Assembly: GCA_965212505.1 (NCBI GenBank)
Contig: OZ243123.1
Coordinates: forward strand, 1,922,001-1,986,000
DNA length: 64,000 bases
Reading direction: 5' to 3'
Origin: JAHEKO01 sp965212505
GTDB taxonomy: Bacteria > Acidobacteriota > Thermoanaerobaculia > Multivoradales > JAHEKO01
Under the pieces are notes generated by a model. The model made no database searches, was not told where the DNA came from, and was given only the letters and a program-made list of their open reading frames with translations. Both the position numbers and the translations under genes were made by a program. Position 1 is the stretch's first letter; each line of letters begins with the position of its first letter. Of the stretch, positions 22,386-32,201 are shown piece by piece.

Positions 22386-25331
22386 GTGAGCCTGGACGAT
22401 TGGACATCCCGCCTCGCTGATCATTTCGAGGAGCTGGCCGAGCAGCGGCTCGAAGGGCGGAGAGGTGTGTTCGCTCTGGAGCACGGTCTCTCTTCTGAGG
22501 AAATAGAGATCCTCGAGAGAGACGTGCGCACCGCCGCCGCCGCGGGTGCGATCGTCGACAGCAACTGGCTCCCGTGGCTCGTCTACGCCACGGAGCGAGG
22601 CTACGAATACTCGGGAGCTGAGTATTGGCAGTCGTTTGAGGAGAAGACACCTCACTGGCGTTCTGAGGGTGAGAGGGCGTGGATTCGGCAGTGGTTCGTG
22701 CGGTTTCGTCGGAGGTACGGAGGAGTCCGGCCTGCGGGTGCGTGGGCAGACCACTTCACGATCATCTGCTGGCCGATAACGCACGCGATTCTGCCTCGTG
22801 ATCTGCAGCGGTATCTTGCGAGAGTCCTCTACGAGTTGCGACATTCGTTCAACTCGACGGTGCTACGAGATCCAACGGCGTTGGGTGAACTCATCCAAGC
22901 TCGAAGCTGGGACGCCTCTTCACGGTTCCAGCACTTGGCTCAACACAGAAGACTGGTGGGACAGATAGCCACGGCACTTCTTCTACCTGAAGATGAAGAG
23001 ACGCGGACTCGCGTGTTGCCAGAGACTCTGTGGCGGATCGGCCAGGACCTCGAGCGTGAGCGACGTGCAAGGCACTGGTTGCGCCGCGCAAAGGCATCGG
23101 CGAGCCAGCGGCTCGAGCTAAGGGGGTTGGCTCGGCCGGATTCTCCTCCCGATCCGGCGATCTTGGATCGCGGGCTTCCTCGAGAGTCCGTTGAGCTACT
23201 TGGCATGGAGCCTCGACTCCTTCTCCGCCCAGACGACGATGGCCGCTGGCTGGTCTTCCTTGAGTTTCCGGATCTTTCCCACCTACGGCACCGGTTCCCC
23301 GGGATCGCCGAGGTACTTAGCAGTTCGCGCTGTAGAGTGGCTGGCGCCTTGGGGTCGCCCGTCCCCCGTAGCGGTTTCCTCTTCGGACGAAGGCGTGTGC
23401 GCCTGGCTCGATGGCCGCAGGCGCGTGAAGTTCTCGTCACCTTCGAAACCGGCTCGGGAGAAGCGTCGTGGGTGCAGAGCGCGGAGTCGATGCTGAGGCC
23501 AGGTCCGCGGTGGCTCACCAAGATCTGCGGAGATGGTCTAGCTCATGAGGTCAAGAGCGGGATAGTCCGCCCTGGCGGCTCTTACATCATCTGCTCGGAC
23601 CGGCCCATTGAGCCAGCGAACTGGGCTCAGCCGATTGGGCTTGAATGCGAGGGCGCCTGGGCCGCGATGTTTGCCCTCCCGGAGGCCGTAGACGCCAACG
23701 TTGCTCGGAACCTCGCAGAACTCGGGTTGAGTGCGGTCAGGAAGCTCGAGGTATACCCAGTAGGACTGCCCGCGGCTTCCTGGGACGGCGAAGGACGTGT
23801 CGAGTGGGTGGCCTCACATCCGGCTTGCATCGGTATCAAGGCCGATCACGATGTACACCGCATTCGCTTGGAGAATCTGGACGAACTCCTCGAACCTCCA
23901 CTGGAAGTTCACCCAACGTTGGGCGATCCGGTCCTCGTTCAACTATCGAGCACCTCGGCAGCTGTTCACCGAGTGCGCGTCACGTCCTATTCGGATTCGC
24001 ACTCCGGCCCAGTGGTTGAATCAGGCGATCTCGAAGTCGCTATCCGCGACCCACGCGATTGGTCGGCCGGCGTTCAGAGCCATGCAGCTCTCTGGGTGGA
24101 GGTAGACCCGAGTAATCCGACCCTGGAGGAACTCTGGGAAGGGAAAGTCGCTGTGTCGCTCCGCGGGCCTAGCGACAAGAGGGTCTGGACGACGTTCAGC
24201 CTCTTGGGCAGGGAGGCGTCCGAGCCGATCTTTGAATGGACCTCACGCGGTCTCGCCTTACCTCTTGGTGTGTCCGAGTGGGACGAGCTCTTTAGCCAGT
24301 TCCGACACCAACCACATGCACAGAGGGCGTACGACTCCGCGCAGTCCATTTTGGTTGAGTTCGACACCGGGATTCTCGGCGAGATCGTCCTGGCTTGCGA
24401 ACGCGAGGCCAGCCCCCTGCGCTGGGCCGTTCATAGCACTTCAAAGGGCTACAGGCTAAAGCTCTTGGATGACACAGGTTCAGGAGAGGGCCTGACGGTG
24501 CAGCGATTCGACTTTGGGAGCCCAGCCAAGGCTCGCGAGCTTGAGGTTCCCGCGATGCTTCGGGGCCAGTACGCACCGAAGGCTGGAGGGCTGTTCGTGG
24601 CCCAGGTCGCGGGACACTCTCGCGGCGTGGTTGTCTCGGCTAGTGACAAGATCAAGGGCTTTCAGGCTTTACGCCTGAACCCCACCATCGAGTGCGGTCC
24701 CCGGTCTGTGCAGGGGCTGTCGCGATTGATCGGCATTATGGACCACTGGTCTAGTGCGCGGCTGTCCGGCGACCTTACCTCCGCGATTCGGCGACAAGAG
24801 GTCTTGACGGGATTCCTCCAACGTGTGTTCGGTCTTATCGGTGGAGACCGTTGGGCCAGCCTTGAGATCGACTCTCGGAGCAGGGACGGCGAGGACGCCT
24901 TGGCCGAGCTTGCCAGCCTTGTGGGACGAAAGCCCCTGGAGAGCCGGTTCTCAGACCGTCTCCTCGCTAGCGTGCGCGAGCTCGCTGAGTTAGGCACCTC
25001 TGATCGGCTACGGGAGTTTCGGTCCATCACGAAACGAGAGCTGCCGCTCCCGGCAGTCCAGGTCGGTGACACCGGGCACTGGGCGGAGCGCTCTCGCTCA
25101 CGAGCAAGTAGCGGGATCGACTGGTTGCTGGAATTCGCGCTTCGCCTAGCGAGCTTCCCGGTGGACTTCAGCGCTTGGGGAGGGAGCCGCCTCGAGACGG
25201 GCATCGCTCTGCTCCTCGAACATCCGGTGCTTGCTAGAGGCGCTCGCTTTCTAGTCTTGGCGGTCGACGCAAGCACCGTAGCGACAGCTTCGGGGCTGGG
25301 CCGGCCCCACGCAGGTTGGGATTGGTCGTGA
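22386..25331 (+). CDS. Large Druantia-associated protein (STY4851/YjiT-like), DruB/DruC position
   Basis: The protein has 981 residues from GTG 22386, 1 nt after the druA stop; the open frame extending into druA is not used. The first ~240 residues carry the pattern W-P-I-T-H-A-I-L-P-R-D-L-Q-R-Y-L-A-R-V-L-Y with L-I-Q-A-R-S-W-D-A-S-S-R-F-Q-H-L and L-V-G-Q-I-A-T-A-L-L-L, which I recognise from the STY4851/ECs_5259 family found beside such helicases in enterobacteria. The rest is beta-rich without a catalytic motif I can name. Type I Druantia normally has separate druB and druC; here one large gene fills that place. It overlaps the next gene by GTGA. Confidence 0.65.
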   Translation: MSLDDWTSRLADHFEELAEQRLEGRRGVFALEHGLSSEEIEILERDVRTAAAAGAIVDSNWLPWLVYATERGYEYSGAEYWQSFEEKTPHWRSEGERAWIRQWFVRFRRRYGGVRPAGAWADHFTIICWPITHAILPRDLQRYLARVLYELRHSFNSTVLRDPTALGELIQARSWDASSRFQHLAQHRRLVGQIATALLLPEDEETRTRVLPETLWRIGQDLERERRARHWLRRAKASASQRLELRGLARPDSPPDPAILDRGLPRESVELLGMEPRLLLRPDDDGRWLVFLEFPDLSHLRHRFPGIAEVLSSSRCRVAGALGSPVPRSGFLFGRRRVRLARWPQAREVLVTFETGSGEASWVQSAESMLRPGPRWLTKICGDGLAHEVKSGIVRPGGSYIICSDRPIEPANWAQPIGLECEGAWAAMFALPEAVDANVARNLAELGLSAVRKLEVYPVGLPAASWDGEGRVEWVASHPACIGIKADHDVHRIRLENLDELLEPPLEVHPTLGDPVLVQLSSTSAAVHRVRVTSYSDSHSGPVVESGDLEVAIRDPRDWSAGVQSHAALWVEVDPSNPTLEELWEGKVAVSLRGPSDKRVWTTFSLLGREASEPIFEWTSRGLALPLGVSEWDELFSQFRHQPHAQRAYDSAQSILVEFDTGILGEIVLACEREASPLRWAVHSTSKGYRLKLLDDTGSGEGLTVQRFDFGSPAKARELEVPAMLRGQYAPKAGGLFVAQVAGHSRGVVVSASDKIKGFQALRLNPTIECGPRSVQGLSRLIGIMDHWSSARLSGDLTSAIRRQEVLTGFLQRVFGLIGGDRWASLEIDSRSRDGEDALAELASLVGRKPLESRFSDRLLASVRELAELGTSDRLREFRSITKRELPLPAVQVGDTGHWAERSRSRASSGIDWLLEFALRLASFPVDFSAWGGSRLETGIALLLEHPVLARGARFLVLAVDASTVATASGLGRPHAGWDWS

Positions 25332-26422
25332 AGCTCCTAGACCGATCGGGCCTCAGAGAGCTGACCCTACAGAGTCTTGGATTGAATCCCGCCGAGTTTG
25401 AACTCGACTCGACTGAAGCCGTTGCTGCATTGATTCGACGCGCCGCCAGCTTCTTGTGCCCGTGCCCTCCGCGAATGTTGATCACCGAAGTGAGTAGGTC
25501 TCTCCGTGACCTGGCGTCTGTCGACACCGGCGACATCGAGGAGATACTCGAGTCGCTGTTGACCTACGGCGACCTCCAGGAATTGCGAGAGAGTAGCGCG
25601 GAAGCATCACGGCGAGGCACGAGACTCATCTATCTGACACCTCCTGCCTACGTTCTCCGGAGGAGCGGTAGCGCGTTGCTCATTGGCGTGCTTCCGGACG
25701 ACACCTCTCCGCTGCCCACGGAGTTCGAGCACAGAGTCGAGCGAGTGCGCTACCTGCGCCGAGTAGTCCTCGATCTGGAAGCCGAGGAGACGGCTCTGCT
25801 GGGGGACCTTGGCTTCCGGACGCTGTCTATCGACGAATGGACTCAGGCGCCGGAGCCGATGGCGGCTGAAGAGCATCTTGCGATCTATGCTGATTTGATC
25901 GAGAACGCGCCGCCATCTGGAGAAATCGTAGGGCTCCGCGTACTGAATCCATCACTCCCCTCCCGCTTCTACAGGGGCCGCTGGGTGGAGCCAGGCACCG
26001 CATCAGGCAGGTTTGTAGGCCGACGCCCCCAGGCGTATGGCGCCGATCTCTGGTGCTACGTCGAACTGAGAGATGGAAACCCTGAGAGGTTCGTGGATCT
26101 CCCCGTTGAAGGTGAAACGAATCGCGGTTGCGATGAAGCATGGCACCTTCAGTCTGCGATCGACGCCACTCTCGGCCAGCCACAGCAGATTCGCGTCAGC
26201 AGGGGCGACCGTGGTCTCGGTTCGATCGAGATGTTCTCGCCACTCCCGGCCTGGGCAAGACGCCGGTGGGACGCCGTGGGGTCACCTGGACCAGCGGCCG
26301 GCTGTCTTTTCTCTTACGAGTTTCCTCTTGCCGAGCTGGATGAAGAGCTACGCTTTGCGCGGGAGCATTTCTGGCTAGTCGAAGCGGCACAAGATGGCGC
26401 CAAAGGGACCCTTGCACCATGA
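25328..26422 (+). CDS. DruD-position protein of the Druantia operon
   Basis: The protein has 364 residues from GTG 25328, which overlaps the previous stop (GTGA). The N-terminal ~100 residues look like a helical, winged-helix-type region (A-V-A-A-L-I-R-R-A-A-S-F-L-C-P-C-P-P-R-M-L-I-T-E-V, I-E-E-I-L-E-S-L-L-T-Y-G-D-L). The C-terminal part is mixed alpha/beta, with G-A-D-L-W-C-Y-V-E-L-R-D-G. No catalytic motif is visible. Position before druE and translational coupling on both sides make it a Druantia component by context; sequence-based assignment to DruD is only a guess. Confidence 0.6.
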   Translation: MKLLDRSGLRELTLQSLGLNPAEFELDSTEAVAALIRRAASFLCPCPPRMLITEVSRSLRDLASVDTGDIEEILESLLTYGDLQELRESSAEASRRGTRLIYLTPPAYVLRRSGSALLIGVLPDDTSPLPTEFEHRVERVRYLRRVVLDLEAEETALLGDLGFRTLSIDEWTQAPEPMAAEEHLAIYADLIENAPPSGEIVGLRVLNPSLPSRFYRGRWVEPGTASGRFVGRRPQAYGADLWCYVELRDGNPERFVDLPVEGETNRGCDEAWHLQSAIDATLGQPQQIRVSRGDRGLGSIEMFSPLPAWARRRWDAVGSPGPAAGCLFSYEFPLAELDEELRFAREHFWLVEAAQDGAKGTLAP

Positions 26423-29400
26423 GCCTTACTATCGGACAGACTGTCGATGAACTGCGCAGAGCCCTGCGCGACTACATCGAGGCCACCTACCACATCAGCA
26501 ACGAGAGTCTCGTCGCGCAGCGTCGAGCGCTTCTCAACGAGCCTGGCGCGATCCACCAACGGCCCTACGTGGAAAGCACGCCCGTCTACCAGCAAGGTGA
26601 GCCCTTTGCGTCGCTCGGTCTCGACTCCGGCACTCTGGACCTGTTGGCCGCTCTGAGCAGCGCTTCGGATGGGCTCCCGTTGCGAGTTCATGATCCGCCG
26701 TATCAACATCAGGCGGATTCGCTAAGAGCCGTTCTCGGACAGGGCCGTAGTCTCATGGTGATGACCGGTACCGGCTCCGGTAAGACCGAGTGTTTCCTGC
26801 TTCCTATCCTTGGCAAGTTGGCAGCAGAGGCCCAGTCCAACGGGGAGGGATTCGGTGCTACCGCCGCGACGCGGGCGATCGTCCTGTATCCCATGAACGC
26901 ACTCGTTAACGACCAGCTGTCCCGGTTGCGGTTGCTCTTCGGCGATCCACGAGTGAAAGGCAGATTCGCCGCTTGGGCAGGGCGGCCAGCGCGCTTCGCG
27001 CGGTACACGAGCAGGACGCTATACCCAGGAGTGCGCACGCCGAAGAAGGACAGCACTCGACTGGCGGTGATCGGCGATTACTACGTCCGAATCCTCGAGG
27101 ATGCACGGGACCCGGACTCACCGACGCATGAGTCTTCGGCGGAGCTACTCGCGGCTCTTCGCGAACGCGGGAAGTGGCCGTCAAAGGCGGATCTCGCGAG
27201 TTGGTTCGGAGCGAAGGGCACACGCTGGAAGGACAAGACCGGCGCGTTCAAGCGGTGCGTCGCCGATCCGGATGACCCGGAGCTCTTTACTCGACACGAG
27301 GTGCACGAGTCACCGCCGGATGTCCTAGTCACGAACTACTCCATGCTGGAGTACATGTTGATGCGGCCACTCGAAAGGCCGATCTTTGACGCTAGCCGCG
27401 ACTGGCTTGAGAAGAACCCTCGGGAGAATCTACTTCTCGTCTTGGACGAAGCCCACCTGTACCGTGGTGCTGCTGGCGCGGAGGTTGCCCTGTTGATCCG
27501 GCGGCTAAGGATGCGCCTTGGTATCGAGCCCGCCCGCCTCCAGGTCGTTTGTACTAGCGCTAGCTTCGATGACGCTGCGGAGGCCACACGATTTGGCGCG
27601 GCCCTTAGCGGCAAGCACGAGTCCGACTTCGCGACGATCACAGGCGAACTAGCGCTACACCATGTTGGGGGTGAGCGATCGACTCGGGACGTGGCGATCT
27701 TGTCGGGAATCGACCTGGCAGCTTTCTATGCCGCCGAGACCGAGGAAGAGAGAACTCAGGTCGTCCGAGAGTTCTTGGAGTATCGCAAGGTCACAAGTTT
27801 GGAGGATGGCCTTAGTGCGGCACTCTTCCATGCACTATGCGACTACGCACCGATGACACGACTTGTCGATCTAACGATGCAGGCTGCTGTGGCTGTCGAC
27901 CAGTTGGGCGGCGAGGTATTCGGCGAAGAGTCCTCGGAAGGCACGGATGCCGCGGTCACAGCTCTTCTCTCCCTTGGGAGCCTCGCACGACGATCTCTCG
28001 ATACCCCCAGCTTGATTCCCTGCCGTGTCCACGGGTTCTTCAGGGGTCTGGCAGGGCTCTGGGCATGTATGGACCCCGACTGTTCGGCGCTGTCTTCGTC
28101 GGAGCGTTCGGGAGTACTGGGACGGTTGTACAGCCAACCGCGGGACGACTGCAAGTGTGGCAGTCAGGTCCTGGAGCTATTCACATGCAGAAACTGCGGC
28201 GCAGCGTACGGCCGGGCATACACAAACGACCTAGAGTTGCCAACGTTCCTATGGGCTGAACCCGGGGGAGCGTTCCAAACGACCGACAGGCAGTTTGATG
28301 AACTAGAACCACTCGACCTCTTGCTCGAAACTCCAGTGAGACAGGATGAAGTCGAGCCAGCGGACTACGACCTCGTGACGGGTCGCCTGAATCCTCCCTC
28401 CTTAGGCTCGCGGGTTCGTCAGGTCTTTGTCCGCGAGAACCGTGACACGCAGTCGGCCGGGTCCAACTGCGGTCCCGGGCAGTTCCGGCCGTGCGCAGTG
28501 TGTGGGGAAGGTGCTTCTTTTGGACGTTCGTCGGTACAGGATCATCAGACGAAGGGAGACCAGCCTTTTCAAGCTCTTCTGGCTCGACAGGTTCAGGTAC
28601 AACCCCCTCGCCCTGTCCCTGCTTCGAGTTTCGCGCCGCTGCGGGGCCGCAAGGTCCTGATCTTTTCAGACTCACGACAAACGGCCGCCCGCCTTGCGCC
28701 GAACCTCCAGACGTATTCCATGCGCGACGCAATGCGGCCGCTAATCGTGCACGGTTTCCAGAGACTCTCTGGCACGAGCCTAGCGCCGCAGCTGTCGCTA
28801 GAAGACCTCTACCTCGCGGTCCTCGTGGCGGCGAGCGAACTCGGTGTCAGGCTTCGTCCCGAACTCAGGGAGGGCGAGACCTTTGAGGAAGAGCAACTCG
28901 TTGAGGACGCGATGGGAGCCGGCGTTCTGGACAGCGACAGTGAGCTGCTGCGGCTATGGAGGAGAGTGATCCTGCGTGATCCGCCAAGTTCGTTGCTGCG
29001 CTCCATGAAGGAATGCCTACTCCATAGGTACTACGGTCTTGAGTCCCTGGCCTTGGCTTCCTTGGCTGAGACATCGGATCACGAGGATTCAATTCGCGGC
29101 TTGCCGAGCGTCCCCAACCTCGCGGAGACGCCGGAGGCGCGCGTGGCGCTCGCCCGTTTGTGGCTCGGCTGTTGGAGCAGATCGGGCTTCTGGCTTAGGG
29201 GAATGCCGCAGGCATGGTGGCAGACGGAGGTTCGTCCGCATTCTGGAAAGTTCGCGGCTTTTGAACGGTTCCTTGGAACCACTCAGGGGAAACGTGTTTT
29301 CACCCGCGAGTGGTTGCCAAGACTCCTCCGGTGGTTCACAGAGGAGGTGGCTCCGCGAAAGCACAAGCTGCGAGGGGCGGAGCTTTCTTTGTGCCTCGGA

Positions 29401-31938
29401 GGCGAATGGGCATACTGCCAAACGTGCCGGACGACTCAGAGGCCGTTTCCGGGAGCGTCTGACTGCTTCAAGTGCGGTCGCTCAACACTCGTAGTCATCG
29501 AGCCAATCGACGACCCGGTCTTCGTGGCACGAAAGGGCTACTACCGTTCCAGTACTCTCGCAGCACTCGCCACGCCCGCGTCTCCACCGATGGTTCTAAT
29601 TGCGGCGGAGCACACCGCCCAGCTCAATGTTGCGCAGTCGGCCGATGTGTTCTCCAAAGCAGAGGAGAACGAGCTCTTGTTCCAGGACGTCGATCTCGGT
29701 CAGGGAGCGGGCAGCACAAGGCGGGCCATTGACGTCCTCTCTTGTACTACTACGATGGAGGTCGGGATCGATATCGGCAGCCTGCTGGGCGTGTCGCTGC
29801 GCAACATGCCGCCGGCGCGCGCGAACTACCAGCAGCGAGCAGGGCGAGCGGGGCGCCGCGGCGACGGAGTCGCCACGGTCGTCTCCTTCTGCAGTGCTGA
29901 CAGTCACGACGAGCACTACTTCGCCAATCCTGATCAGATGATTCGAGGCGCTGTCGATGATCCGAAGCTAGTCTTGGACAACAGGCAGATTGCGCGGAGA
30001 CACGTTACCGCCTACTTGTTCCAGCGCTACCACCAGCAGAAGCTGCCAGCGATCGATCCGGAGGATCAACCCCAGCTCTTCGCTGTCTTGGGCAGCGTCG
30101 CAGATTTCCTCAATCCCAAGTCGGTGTTGAACAGAGAGGACTTTGCCAGCTGGCTCCGGGATCAAGAAGACACGCTCGTTCGTGAAGTGGATTCATGGCT
30201 TCCCACCGAGATGCCACCTGCAGACCGATCCCACCTGCTCGATTCACTCGTGGAAGAGACGGTCGAGGTGGTTGACAGTGCCATTGAGTACTTGGGATCG
30301 GAGGGTGTTTCGCACGGCACAAATGGTACAGCTGGGGAGGACGACCTCACCGGGAGCGAGGTACAGGCCGAGGAGGGCGAGGAGACCTCCGACCTTCATA
30401 GACCGAGTGGAGATCTCCTGGGACGGCTCCTATATAAGGGGGTGTTGCCGAGGTACGCGTTCCCTACCGATGTAGCCACTTTCTACGTCTTCGACCAGGC
30501 TAGCTCGACGAGGTACAGGCACGTGCACCGGTTCACGCCCTCCCAAGGCTTAGCGGTTGCACTAAGTCAATACGCTCCCGGGAAGGAGATCTGGATTGCA
30601 GGAAGACTCTGGACCAGCGGGGCAGTCTACTCACCGCTGGCCGAGGAGCGTTATCAGGCGTGGAACTCACGCCAGCTGTACTACGAGTGCCAAGTGTGCG
30701 GCTATGCGCGTACCGTCGACCTGGATGACGGAACGAAAGGGGAGTCTCTGAAGTGCGATGCCTGCGGAGGCGTTGAGACTTTGGGTCCAGCCCGCCAGTG
30801 GATGCGACCGCCAGGCTTCGCCCATCCAGTGGATGTCGAGGAGGGAACGTCACCGGACGATCAGCCGGCTCGGAGTTTGGCCACCCGGGCGAAGCTGATG
30901 CTCCAGACGCCAAGCAAGGAAGCCGCCTGGCGGCAGCTAAACCCGAGACTTCGGATCAACTTCCTTCGCGAGCATCTCCTGGTCACGAACCGGGGGCCGA
31001 GGCGGAAGGGCTACTCCTATTGCACGAAGTGTGGCCGCATTGAGCCCACGGTAACAACGACAGGTTTGGTGGCGGGCGTGCATAGGAAGCCGTTTCCTGA
31101 CGAGCGGGAGCCGCAGTGCTCAGGGGAACGCGCCACAAACGGCCTCGTGCTAGGAACCGATTTCATCACCGATATTCTGCTCATCTCTCTCGCTGTCGAT
31201 CCTCCGGTCGTTCTGCTGCCGGGGCTCCTGTCCACAGAAATAGCGCTTCGCACGTTGAGCGAGGCGATCTCTCAAGCCGGTTGCTCGCATCTCGAACTTG
31301 AGGCGAGGGAGCTTCAGGCGGAGTTTCGGCCGGCTCTGACAGCAGCCGGGCAAGAGGGAAGAGAAGCCGAAATCTATCTATACGACACTCTTCCCGGAGG
31401 AGCCGGATTTGCGCGGAGCGTTGGCGATCTGGGCTCTACGGTCTTCGAGACTGCTCTGGAGATCCTCGAGGACTGTGCGGATGGATGCGATCGCTCGTGT
31501 TACCGATGCTTACGGAGCTACAAGAACAAGTTCGAGCACGAGCTGCTAGATCGCCACTTGGGCGCTAGCCTGATGCGGTTTCTACTCTACGGGACTACTC
31601 CCGCCCCAGAAGCCGAGGTCCTGGCGAAGGCCACGGATCGCCTCTATGAGGATCTTCAGCGGCAGGACCTGCCGGACATGAGCTTCCGCCGTGACCATGC
31701 CGTCGGACTAGATAGCGGTCAGCGAGTCGCCGTGCCGATCCTCGCCACCAACGCCGACGGGAACGTTGCAGCAGTAGCGCTGCACGGGGCTCTCACGCCG
31801 CAAGAGCCGCCCTCTCTAGAACTCAAAATGCTGCGAGCTGCTGGCGCAATGCCGTTACGGTTGATCGACGAACTGGTGGTTCGCCGGAACCTCCCGAGCG
31901 CGACGAACGATCTGATTGCCGAGCTCAGGAGGGTTTGA
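26419..31938 (+). CDS. druE: DruE-like giant helicase with DUF1998 domain
   Basis: The protein has 1839 residues. The superfamily 2 helicase parts are Q-H-Q-A-D before Walker A T-G-T-G-S-G-K-T (~116-123), a D-E-A-H box in L-V-L-D-E-A-H-L-Y (~342-350), T-T-T-M-E-V-G-I-D-I-G-S-L-L in the second RecA fold, and motif VI Y-Q-Q-R-A-G-R-A-G-R-R-G (~1135-1146). Cys-rich zinc knuckles lie at ~575-600 (C-x-C, C-R-N-C) and in other linkers. The C-terminal DUF1998 region has Y-D-T-L-P-G-G-A-G-F-A and the C-x3-C-x3-C-x2-C cluster (~1690-1705). This matches DruE, the shared motor of all Druantia types. It overlaps the previous gene by ATGA. Confidence 0.88.
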   Translation: MSLTIGQTVDELRRALRDYIEATYHISNESLVAQRRALLNEPGAIHQRPYVESTPVYQQGEPFASLGLDSGTLDLLAALSSASDGLPLRVHDPPYQHQADSLRAVLGQGRSLMVMTGTGSGKTECFLLPILGKLAAEAQSNGEGFGATAATRAIVLYPMNALVNDQLSRLRLLFGDPRVKGRFAAWAGRPARFARYTSRTLYPGVRTPKKDSTRLAVIGDYYVRILEDARDPDSPTHESSAELLAALRERGKWPSKADLASWFGAKGTRWKDKTGAFKRCVADPDDPELFTRHEVHESPPDVLVTNYSMLEYMLMRPLERPIFDASRDWLEKNPRENLLLVLDEAHLYRGAAGAEVALLIRRLRMRLGIEPARLQVVCTSASFDDAAEATRFGAALSGKHESDFATITGELALHHVGGERSTRDVAILSGIDLAAFYAAETEEERTQVVREFLEYRKVTSLEDGLSAALFHALCDYAPMTRLVDLTMQAAVAVDQLGGEVFGEESSEGTDAAVTALLSLGSLARRSLDTPSLIPCRVHGFFRGLAGLWACMDPDCSALSSSERSGVLGRLYSQPRDDCKCGSQVLELFTCRNCGAAYGRAYTNDLELPTFLWAEPGGAFQTTDRQFDELEPLDLLLETPVRQDEVEPADYDLVTGRLNPPSLGSRVRQVFVRENRDTQSAGSNCGPGQFRPCAVCGEGASFGRSSVQDHQTKGDQPFQALLARQVQVQPPRPVPASSFAPLRGRKVLIFSDSRQTAARLAPNLQTYSMRDAMRPLIVHGFQRLSGTSLAPQLSLEDLYLAVLVAASELGVRLRPELREGETFEEEQLVEDAMGAGVLDSDSELLRLWRRVILRDPPSSLLRSMKECLLHRYYGLESLALASLAETSDHEDSIRGLPSVPNLAETPEARVALARLWLGCWSRSGFWLRGMPQAWWQTEVRPHSGKFAAFERFLGTTQGKRVFTREWLPRLLRWFTEEVAPRKHKLRGAELSLCLGGEWAYCQTCRTTQRPFPGASDCFKCGRSTLVVIEPIDDPVFVARKGYYRSSTLAALATPASPPMVLIAAEHTAQLNVAQSADVFSKAEENELLFQDVDLGQGAGSTRRAIDVLSCTTTMEVGIDIGSLLGVSLRNMPPARANYQQRAGRAGRRGDGVATVVSFCSADSHDEHYFANPDQMIRGAVDDPKLVLDNRQIARRHVTAYLFQRYHQQKLPAIDPEDQPQLFAVLGSVADFLNPKSVLNREDFASWLRDQEDTLVREVDSWLPTEMPPADRSHLLDSLVEETVEVVDSAIEYLGSEGVSHGTNGTAGEDDLTGSEVQAEEGEETSDLHRPSGDLLGRLLYKGVLPRYAFPTDVATFYVFDQASSTRYRHVHRFTPSQGLAVALSQYAPGKEIWIAGRLWTSGAVYSPLAEERYQAWNSRQLYYECQVCGYARTVDLDDGTKGESLKCDACGGVETLGPARQWMRPPGFAHPVDVEEGTSPDDQPARSLATRAKLMLQTPSKEAAWRQLNPRLRINFLREHLLVTNRGPRRKGYSYCTKCGRIEPTVTTTGLVAGVHRKPFPDEREPQCSGERATNGLVLGTDFITDILLISLAVDPPVVLLPGLLSTEIALRTLSEAISQAGCSHLELEARELQAEFRPALTAAGQEGREAEIYLYDTLPGGAGFARSVGDLGSTVFETALEILEDCADGCDRSCYRCLRSYKNKFEHELLDRHLGASLMRFLLYGTTPAPEAEVLAKATDRLYEDLQRQDLPDMSFRRDHAVGLDSGQRVAVPILATNADGNVAAVALHGALTPQEPPSLELKMLRAAGAMPLRLIDELVVRRNLPSATNDLIAELRRV

Positions 31939-32140
31939 GCAACGTAACGGGAGGCAGTCGCCGGTCGGCCGCAGGACCGCCGGCGGCGCGGAGGAGGTCG
32001 TTCGGGCAGAGAAGCCCGAACACCTCGTGGATGGCGGTCGAGGCCAGTGGACGTCTTGTCTTGGCGGCTCCATCGCGCGGAACGCGAGCGGATGGCGCCG
32101 CGGCGGAGCCGAGTACTTCGACGAAAGTGTCGTGAGTCAC
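31925..32140 (-). CDS. Small hypothetical protein downstream of the second ssb
   Basis: The frame starts at GTG 32140, with a strong AAGGAGG about 6 nt upstream, and encodes 71 residues: T-H-D-T-F-V-E-V-L-G-S-A-A at the start, then S-T-A-I-H-E-V-F-G-L-L-C-P-N-D-L-L-R-A-A-G-G. It follows the second ssb on the same strand with a 61-nt gap, and its last 14 nt overlap the 3' end of the convergent druE. No family is recognised. The good ribosome site is the main support; the Arg/Pro-rich part could also be a shadow. Confidence 0.45.
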   Translation of the reverse strand: MTHDTFVEVLGSAAAPSARVPRDGAAKTRRPLASTAIHEVFGLLCPNDLLRAAGGPAADRRLPPVTLLKPS

Positions 32141-32201
32141 GGGTTCCCTCCTTGGCGAGAGGGGGAGGCGGGGCGCCGCAGGGACGCCCCGCCGGGAGGT
32201 T

